This document shows, in pieces, positions 7,223-11,843 of a stretch of 11,843 nucleotides of DNA (positions are counted from its first letter, which is position 1; each line of letters opens with the position of its first letter). The stretch is from assembly GCA_019241495.1 (NCBI GenBank), contig JAFAWZ010000007.1, positions 1 through 11,843 of the forward strand, given 5' to 3'. The notes beneath the pieces were generated by a model. That model did not search any database. It was given only the letters and a program-made list of their open reading frames with translations, and was not told where the DNA came from. The position numbers and the translations under genes are program-made. Source of the stretch: Acidimicrobiales bacterium. Lineage in GTDB: Bacteria; Actinomycetota; Acidimicrobiia; Acidimicrobiales; Palsa-688.

Positions 7223-7615
7223 TCAGACGATCCGGAGAGTCACGCCTTCAGCTGCCATCACCTCGGGCCAGCGGCGTCCCACGTTCGGCCGGCTCAGGTG
7301 CACGGTGGCGCCGTAGTGGACAGCGGAGGCGACCAGCTCCGCGGCGATGAGGTTCAGGCCCTGACGGGCGGCCAGATCCGCGGCTTCGGCGGTGATCACC
7401 CGGGGATCGAGCACTTGCAGTATCGCTTCGGGCGGTTCGGCCGCGGCCCGAGGCAACTGGGCAGTGGAGCCTCGTGTCAGTCTTCCCAGCCGGGTCTGGT
7501 CCTCCAAGGCCCGCAACAGGCGGAAGTGGAATGCCCACGTGGTGGCGACGACATCGTTCGTGCCCAACCGTCCGGCCAGCGCTTCGAGGCTCAGCTTGTC
7601 GTCGACGATGATCAC
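7223..7615 (-). CDS. Degenerate PIN-domain (VapC-like) protein
   Basis: This 130-aa protein sits in the toxin position of an RHH antitoxin pair. Its start MIIVDDKLSLEALAG resembles strand 1 of PIN domains, with D5/D6 as the first acid. The ending AAELVASAVHYGATVHLS resembles the last helix and strand (usually DALIAATAL..GATL). When aligned on GAT, the third catalytic Asp position is Ala91, and the region that should hold the Glu of strand 2 (TTWAFHFRLLRAL) has none. Nuclease activity is therefore doubtful, or a variant site is used (E93 lies nearby). The GTG start at 7615 overlaps the antitoxin TGA by 4 bp (GTGA), showing translational coupling. It could be an inactivated toxin, a diverged PIN-fold family or a non-nuclease partner. 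The fold call is moderate. Confidence 0.6.
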   Translation of the reverse strand: MIIVDDKLSLEALAGRLGTNDVVATTWAFHFRLLRALEDQTRLGRLTRGSTAQLPRAAAEPPEAILQVLDPRVITAEAADLAARQGLNLIAAELVASAVHYGATVHLSRPNVGRRWPEVMAAEGVTLRIV

Positions 7616-7848
7616 TTCTCGATGCGCAGGTCCGCGTCGGCGTCGAACATCCCGTTCGTGGACTCGTGATAGACGTCGGCCAGCTCGCCGAACAGTTTCT
7701 CCATCTCGACGTCGATCGCGGGAGTCATGGCGAGCTCACGGTCGATGATCGACCGTACGAGCGCGCTTCGCGACACCCCCTCCGCCCGGGCCCGGGCATC
7801 CAAGGCCCGTTCCTGCTCGTCGGTCAGGTACAGGTTGGTGCGATGCAT
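7612..7848 (-). CDS. vapB: Ribbon-helix-helix (VapB/CopG-like) antitoxin
   Basis: This protein of 78 aa begins MHRTNLYLTDEQERALD. The RTNLYL strand and the two helices (about 10-22 and 26-39, ending in VRSIIDREL) form a ribbon-helix-helix DNA-binding domain of the CopG/MetJ/Arc class. The acidic C-terminal part (40-78, with MEKLFGELADVYHEST) is the likely toxin-binding segment. The ATG at 7848 is chosen because it starts the RHH strand directly; the frame is open far upstream, but that part is antisense to or out of frame with the sulfatase gene. It overlaps the PIN-like gene by 4 bp and starts 16 bp after the sulfatase stop, so it may be read with the sulfatase or from its own -10 (TATGTT, 7862-7857). 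Confidence 0.85.
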   Translation of the reverse strand: MHRTNLYLTDEQERALDARARAEGVSRSALVRSIIDRELAMTPAIDVEMEKLFGELADVYHESTNGMFDADADLRIEK

Positions 7849-7864
7849 ACACCACCAACATACA
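7846..7864. promoter_or_regulatory. CATACA direct repeats over the vapB start
   Basis: CATACA occurs at 7846-7851 and 7859-7864, 13 bp apart. The first overlaps the vapB start codon and the second the -10-like TATGTT. RHH antitoxins bind short repeats at their own promoters, so this is a candidate operator. The repeats are short and chance is possible. A transcript from this -10 would be leaderless. Confidence 0.35.
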
Positions 7865-9361
7865 TCACCTACTGGATCGTGACAGGCGCGACACTCTGTC
7901 GAGGCGATCGGCGTGCTTCGCCTCGATGAGGCGGGCCTTGTCCTCTCGGCCGGTCTGGCGCAGCCGTTCCAGGTAGCCAACGAGCCGGCCACGGGTGTAG
8001 TACCCCCCGCCCTCAGCCAGAACAGTACTGATGGGATCGACGGCGTCCGTGCTCTTGGCCAGCCTGGAGGTCTCCCAGTCGGCGAGCAGCTGATTGGCCT
8101 GGGCAACGATCTGGGGGTGCTCCTCGGCCACGTCCCTGCTCTCTGTCGGGTCGGCCTCGATGTCGAACAACATGGTCCCCGGGAAGTCGTGGAACGCGTC
8201 GTGGTAGGTGCGAATACACAGCCATCGGTCGAAGCGCACCGACCTCTGTGTCGCCCACGCCGCGGCCGAGAGCACCAGATGGTCCCGGCCCGGGGAAGAG
8301 AGGCCACGCGTCAGCTCTCCGGCGAAGCTGTGCCCGTCCCAGTCAGCAGGCAGGTGCGCGCCCACCAGCTCGGCCACAGTCGCCGCCGCGTCGAATTGGT
8401 AGCGCAGCTCGCGGTCGACTCGACCGCCTCGGATGCCCGGCCAGCACAGGATCAGCGGGACACGGTGAGTGAGCTGGTCGGCGGTTTGGTGGTCGCAATA
8501 TATCCCGAGCTCGCCGAGATTCTCACCGTGATCGCTCGACACGAGAATCGCCGTCTCGTCCCGTATCCCGAGGGTTTCGATCGTCTCCAAGAGACGGCCA
8601 ACATGACGGTCCACGTAGTGGACGCCCACGTCATATCCGTCGAACATTCTTCGGGCGTCTTCCGTGGTCACGATCTCGTGAGGCTGCCGGGGGAACTTCT
8701 CGACCCGAGGCGCCAGACCCCAGCCCGTCACCTCCTGGGCCGAATGCGGCCCGGCGAGACGCCGGTGGTGATCGATGATCTCCTGGTCGATCCAGCCCGG
8801 CGGGGGCTGGCCGGCCAGCGGGTTTCCGTACTCGGCAGGAGTCCGGTAGGGCGTATGAGGATCCCAGAAGTGGACATGGAGGAACCAGCTGTCGCCGGCA
8901 CCGTTTCTCGTGAGCCATTCGATCGCGACGCGAGCGACCTGGTCCGCGGTCTCCATCCCGTCGGTGCCGAGGTTGTGCACCTCGTTGAAACCGGAGTACC
9001 AGTGAAAGGCCGAGTGGCGTTCACCGAAGGTCGAGATGGAGGCGCACCACATTCCGGTCGCCTGAAGGACGCTCGGCCAGGACTCGGTCGCCAGCCGGCT
9101 CCGTCGCGGTCGGCTCGCCCCACCGGGGTAGGGCTCGGCCCGCTCGCCGCCATGGTTGATTACTCCGTTCGAGAAACCGAACCGGCAGGTGACCAGGGCT
9201 GACCGCGACGGAAGGCACGGCGAGTCCGACACGTGCATCTGATCGAAACGGATCCCGTCGCGGGCGACCTCGTCGATGCAGGGACTCGTCGTCCTCGGAT
9301 AGCCGTAGCAGCTGAGATGGTCAGGACGAAGGGTGTCGATATCGATGAATAAGAGCCGCAT
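7865..9361 (-). CDS. Type I sulfatase with Cys formylglycine site
   Basis: This 498-aa hydrolase of the sulfatase family should cleave sulfate esters using a formylglycine made from Cys. It shows D7 and D9 in FIDIDTLRPDHLSCYG, the CLPSR motif with C49, HVHFWDPH (162-169), DHGEN (277-281) and H291 in CDHQ. The signature is slightly off, with TCRFG in place of TGR after the active site. No signal peptide is present, as the protein opens with the first core strand, so it is probably cytoplasmic. The frame is open to 9493, but residues before the ATG at 9361 resemble nothing in the family, so that ATG is used although it has no clear SD. It is divergent from a second sulfatase-like gene and is followed by the vapB/PIN-like pair. 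Activity would need a formylglycine-generating enzyme encoded elsewhere. The substrate is unknown. Confidence 0.88.
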   Translation of the reverse strand: MRLLFIDIDTLRPDHLSCYGYPRTTSPCIDEVARDGIRFDQMHVSDSPCLPSRSALVTCRFGFSNGVINHGGERAEPYPGGASRPRRSRLATESWPSVLQATGMWCASISTFGERHSAFHWYSGFNEVHNLGTDGMETADQVARVAIEWLTRNGAGDSWFLHVHFWDPHTPYRTPAEYGNPLAGQPPPGWIDQEIIDHHRRLAGPHSAQEVTGWGLAPRVEKFPRQPHEIVTTEDARRMFDGYDVGVHYVDRHVGRLLETIETLGIRDETAILVSSDHGENLGELGIYCDHQTADQLTHRVPLILCWPGIRGGRVDRELRYQFDAAATVAELVGAHLPADWDGHSFAGELTRGLSSPGRDHLVLSAAAWATQRSVRFDRWLCIRTYHDAFHDFPGTMLFDIEADPTESRDVAEEHPQIVAQANQLLADWETSRLAKSTDAVDPISTVLAEGGGYYTRGRLVGYLERLRQTGREDKARLIEAKHADRLDRVSRLSRSSR

Positions 9362-9371
9362 GATCGAGGTG

Positions 9372-9397
9372 GATATTCGCCCTTTTGTGAGAATATC
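9372..9397. promoter_or_regulatory. Inverted repeat in the divergent sulfatase promoter region
   Basis: GATATTC (9372-9378) and GAATATC (9391-9397) form a perfect 7-bp inverted repeat with a 12-bp spacer. It lies 11 bp upstream of the minus-strand sulfatase and 148 bp upstream of the plus-strand one. The right arm overlaps a minus-strand -10-like TATTCT (9395-9390). The arms are AT-rich against a GC-rich background, as is usual for an operator. No regulator gene is adjacent. The remaining 184-bp gap shows only a short CGCTC-GAGCG repeat (9430-9441) and a weak TATGGT (9504-9509). Confidence 0.45.
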
Positions 9398-9545
9398 AGG
9401 CCTTCGCCCCGGGCCGCACCTCCTCGAGGCGCTCGTGAGCGAGTCTTCATTCTGGCAGGTGGCCCGTTCACAGTCGAGAAACACTCCCGTCACGAACGCT
9501 CCCTATGGTCGGCGGCGAGACTCGCACATACAGGAAGAACCCGCC

Positions 9546-10919
9546 ATGAAGACGATCTTCATTTCTCTTGACACCTTGTGCGCCGACCGGCTCTCGTGCC
9601 TCGGCGGAACCCGGGTCCCCACCCCCAACCTCGATACGCTGGCGAGCGGTTCAGCATTGTTTACGAACGCCTTTGCTTCTGACATCCCGACACAGCCATC
9701 CCACACATCGGTCTTTACCGGCCGATACGGAATCAACACTGGGATCGTTTCCCATTTCCACCCGCCGGCCGCCTTGAGCGAAGCGCCCGCCTGGCTGCCC
9801 TCGGTGTTCCAGGGCCTCGGTCACCGCACCGGGGCAGTCGATCATCTGTTCACAATGAAGGACTGGTTCATTCGCGGCTACGACGATTACATGGTCCCCG
9901 AGGGGCGGTCGCGCTCGCCTGCCTCGGTGATCAACGAACTCGCCTTCCCTTGGCTCGACGAACACCGCCACGACGACTTCTTCCTCTTCCTCCACTACTG
10001 GGACGCCCACATCCCCTACGTCCCGCCCGAGCCGTTCAAATCGGAGTTCACTGGTTTTCTGTCGCGAGTCATCGACCCGTCAATCGACGCGAAGCTTCGG
10101 AGCCGGCCCTCCTACCCCCTGTTCAAACAGAACCTCTACGACCATCTGGACCAGATCCCCAGCCTGGACTACATCGAGGCGCTTCATTACGCGGAGATCG
10201 CCTACCTCGATTTCGAGCTCGGCCGTCTGTTCAACCGGCTGGACGAGCTCGGCCTTCTCGATGAGACCATGATCGTGGTGTTCGGTGACCACGGCGAGAT
10301 CATGACCGAGCACGACGCCTGGTTCGACCATGCCGGGCTCTACGACTCTGTGGTCCACGTGCCGCTGCTGATCTGGGGACCGGGCCTGGTGCGGCCTGGC
10401 CAGACGGACGCCTTGGTGTCGCTGGTGGACGTCATGCCGACGGTGCTCGAACTGCAAGGCATCGCGACCGTCGAAGGATCGCAAGGGATGGACGGTCTCA
10501 GCCTCGTCCAGTTGATCGAAGGGCGGGACGACAGGCACCGTGACGTGGTGATGTTGAGCGAGTGCACCTGGCAAGCCAAGCGGGGCGTGCGAACCACAGA
10601 ATGGAAGTACATCCGTTGCTGGGATCCGGGGATCTACCCTCGCTCGGAACCTGAGTTGTACAACGTGCAGACCGACCCGTTCGAACAACGAAACGTGGCT
10701 GGCAACTACCCGAGCGTCGTCGATCGACTGGATCATTTGATCCAAGAGTGGATCGACACGAGCCTGACGGGACGGACCGACCCGATGCTGGAAGTCATCG
10801 AGTGCGGGCTTCCCGCCGTGCGCAGGCTGGCGAACGTGGTCCCTGCTCGAGCGGAGCCTCCCGATCGGATGGTGATCGATCTCCGCCAGATCGACCGCCA
10901 GGTTGCGGTGCAGGATTAA
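9546..10919 (+). CDS. Sulfatase-like hydrolase or transferase with Thr nucleophile
   Basis: This 457-aa enzyme has the sulfatase/alkaline phosphatase fold: D9 in FISLDTLCADRLSCLGG, the active-site segment PTQPSHTSVFTGRYG with T49, HYWDAH (150-155), GDHGEIMTEHD (247-257), FDHAG with H262, and EWKYI near 354. At the position where Cys or Ser would become formylglycine it has Thr, so sulfatase chemistry by formylglycine is not expected. Family knowledge associates a Thr nucleophile with phosphodiesterases, phosphatases or phosphoethanolamine-type transferases. No signal peptide is visible. The ATG at 9546 has AGGAAG (9532-9537) 8 bp upstream and opens on strand 1; the open frame continues upstream to 9333 without family similarity. 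It is divergent from the Cys-type sulfatase and is followed by an HlyD-like gene 18 bp on. The substrate is unknown. Confidence 0.85.
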   Translation: MKTIFISLDTLCADRLSCLGGTRVPTPNLDTLASGSALFTNAFASDIPTQPSHTSVFTGRYGINTGIVSHFHPPAALSEAPAWLPSVFQGLGHRTGAVDHLFTMKDWFIRGYDDYMVPEGRSRSPASVINELAFPWLDEHRHDDFFLFLHYWDAHIPYVPPEPFKSEFTGFLSRVIDPSIDAKLRSRPSYPLFKQNLYDHLDQIPSLDYIEALHYAEIAYLDFELGRLFNRLDELGLLDETMIVVFGDHGEIMTEHDAWFDHAGLYDSVVHVPLLIWGPGLVRPGQTDALVSLVDVMPTVLELQGIATVEGSQGMDGLSLVQLIEGRDDRHRDVVMLSECTWQAKRGVRTTEWKYIRCWDPGIYPRSEPELYNVQTDPFEQRNVAGNYPSVVDRLDHLIQEWIDTSLTGRTDPMLEVIECGLPAVRRLANVVPARAEPPDRMVIDLRQIDRQVAVQD

Positions 10920-10937
10920 ACCGGTTTCTCCCTCCCC

Positions 10938-11843
10938 ATGATCACCCGCAGCACTCCCGGCCCCATCGACCGGGACGGCCACCGCGCCCCGGACATGGTC
11001 GAAGTCCTTCCCACACCCACCAAGAGAACGACGCGCGGCATGAACGCGTCCTTGAGATCGGAGGCGCCCGCTGGAGGCCTGCGGGAGAGGGACCCCAAGC
11101 CGCTACGCCTGTCCCGTCGCCAGCTGGCCGTGACGGCCGTTCTGGTCGCGATCGCGGCTATCGGCGGGTACTACACCATCTCAGCCATCGTGGCCGGCCC
11201 CGACAGCTTCCCGGCGACGGTCACCTCGTCGGACTTGTTCAACCTGAACTTCCAGAGCACCGGCTCTGTTGATGCCATCGACGTTCGGGTCGGCCAGCGA
11301 GTGAAGGCCGGCCAGGTCATGGCCACCCAAGAGCCAGGCAACCTGCAAAACGAGATCACGGCGCAACAGAAGGTGGTCGACGCCGACCAGGTCGCCCTGG
11401 CTGCGGCGCAGGCCCCCTCGCTCACTGCAACTCAACTGCAGCAAGACGAGCTGCAGATACAACAGGCCCAGACGGCTCTGACCGATGCCACGAACGCCCT
11501 CGCTGCGACCAGAAGCGTCGGTACCGCGACCACCGCCAATGCCCAGAAGGCACTCGATACCGCCAACCAGCTCGCCACGATCGACCAGCAGCAGTACCAG
11601 CAGGCCTGCCCGAACGGTACCGCTCCACCGCCGCCGACCCTGACCGGTCCCTCGCTGCAGTCGGGCCTGGATGCCTACTACCACTGTCAGACCCTCGAAT
11701 CGCAGTTGAGCAGGGACAGCGCCGCCGCCGCGCAAGCCCAAGCTCAGCTGGCTGTCGTCGACGCTCAGACTCAAGCGGCTATCAACTCGGCGCAGTCAGC
11801 GGTCAACAACGCCCAAACCACTGTCACTCTGGCGCAATACCAG
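10938..11843 (+). CDS. HlyD/MacA-type membrane-fusion protein, partial at right edge
   Basis: The visible 302 codons run off the window without a stop. The layout is that of an efflux or secretion adaptor: a basic N-terminus (1-61), one membrane segment (about 63-86, LAVTAVLVAIAAIGGYYTISAIV), a lipoyl-like half motif (about 107-132, STGSVDAIDVRVGQRVKAG), then a long Gln/Ala-rich coiled coil. The coil is broken by an insert at about 224-250, between C224 and C250, containing TAPPPPTLTGP, probably the tip of the hairpin; the two Cys could form a disulfide. The second helix (from 251) continues past the edge. It starts 18 bp after the sulfatase-like gene and is likely cotranscribed. The ATG at 10938 has no SD; ATGs at 10995 and 11040 are alternatives that keep the membrane segment. 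An ABC transporter would be expected downstream. Confidence 0.82.
   Translation, partial: MITRSTPGPIDRDGHRAPDMVEVLPTPTKRTTRGMNASLRSEAPAGGLRERDPKPLRLSRRQLAVTAVLVAIAAIGGYYTISAIVAGPDSFPATVTSSDLFNLNFQSTGSVDAIDVRVGQRVKAGQVMATQEPGNLQNEITAQQKVVDADQVALAAAQAPSLTATQLQQDELQIQQAQTALTDATNALAATRSVGTATTANAQKALDTANQLATIDQQQYQQACPNGTAPPPPTLTGPSLQSGLDAYYHCQTLESQLSRDSAAAAQAQAQLAVVDAQTQAAINSAQSAVNNAQTTVTLAQYQ

Noticed and set aside
5220..7316. A 698-codon open frame on the plus strand, opposite proB, obg, rpmA and rplU.
   Set aside because: It is antisense to four certain genes, and its composition (Pro, Arg, Gly, Ala, Val and His rich) is that expected from a GC-rich shadow frame. Similar long plus-strand frames at 2084-3514, 4157-5962 and 7913-9202 are rejected for the same reason.
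9333..9545. N-terminal extension of the Thr-type sulfatase-like protein (71 extra codons).
   Set aside because: The ATG at 9546 has a good SD and opens with the family's first strand; the upstream part resembles no domain and covers the divergent promoter region.
10918..10927. AAACCGGTTT palindrome at the end of the sulfatase-like gene.
   Set aside because: It is a perfect 10-bp palindrome, but it has no loop or T-run and overlaps the TAA stop in an 18-bp gap; chance is a sufficient explanation.
11181..11774. A 197-codon minus-strand frame opposite the HlyD-like gene.
   Set aside because: It is low-complexity in Gly, Leu and Arg, and the plus-strand frame has clear membrane, lipoyl-like and coiled-coil layout.

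Overview
The window is GC-rich DNA with dense, mostly co-oriented genes. The order rplU-rpmA-obg-proB and the overall codon use suggest an actinobacterium. The Obg N-terminus and the secreted phosphatase resemble uncultured Acidimicrobiia-type lineages, but this placement is inference from sequence feel, not a database match. There are twelve genes: nine complete core or accessory genes and a TA pair run leftward on the minus strand from 9361 to 26, and two run rightward from 9546 to the right edge.

Left part (26-3121, minus): a Phd-type antitoxin and a PIN-domain VapC toxin, with a palindromic operator candidate at 701-710. Upstream of them lies a large secreted alkaline-phosphatase-superfamily enzyme of 797 aa.

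Centre (3199-7199, minus): a housekeeping block in the order of transcription rplU (L21), rpmA (L27), obg (ribosome-assembly GTPase), proB (glutamate 5-kinase with PUA domain) and a short-type 6-phosphogluconate dehydrogenase. rplU has a good -10 element placed so that its mRNA would be nearly leaderless. The most unusual feature of the window is here. obg has no ATG, GTG or TTG that would give a complete protein. The conserved Obg N-terminus can be read back to an ATC codon that directly abuts the rpmA stop, in the same frame, with an SD-like GAGG five bases upstream.

Right part (7223-11843): an RHH antitoxin and a degenerate PIN-domain protein overlap by 4 bp and follow, 16 bp downstream, a cytoplasmic Cys-type sulfatase. 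That sulfatase is divergent from a second sulfatase-like enzyme that carries Thr instead of Cys at the same residue number (49). The 184-bp region between them holds a perfect 7-bp inverted repeat. The second enzyme is followed after 18 bp by the start of an HlyD-type membrane-fusion protein that runs off the window.

The window therefore holds three alkaline-phosphatase-superfamily hydrolases that probably use different nucleophiles, and two toxin-antitoxin loci close to an essential translation operon. I see no CRISPR array, tRNA, rRNA, insertion sequence or prophage gene. No gene-free stretch exceeds 184 bases.
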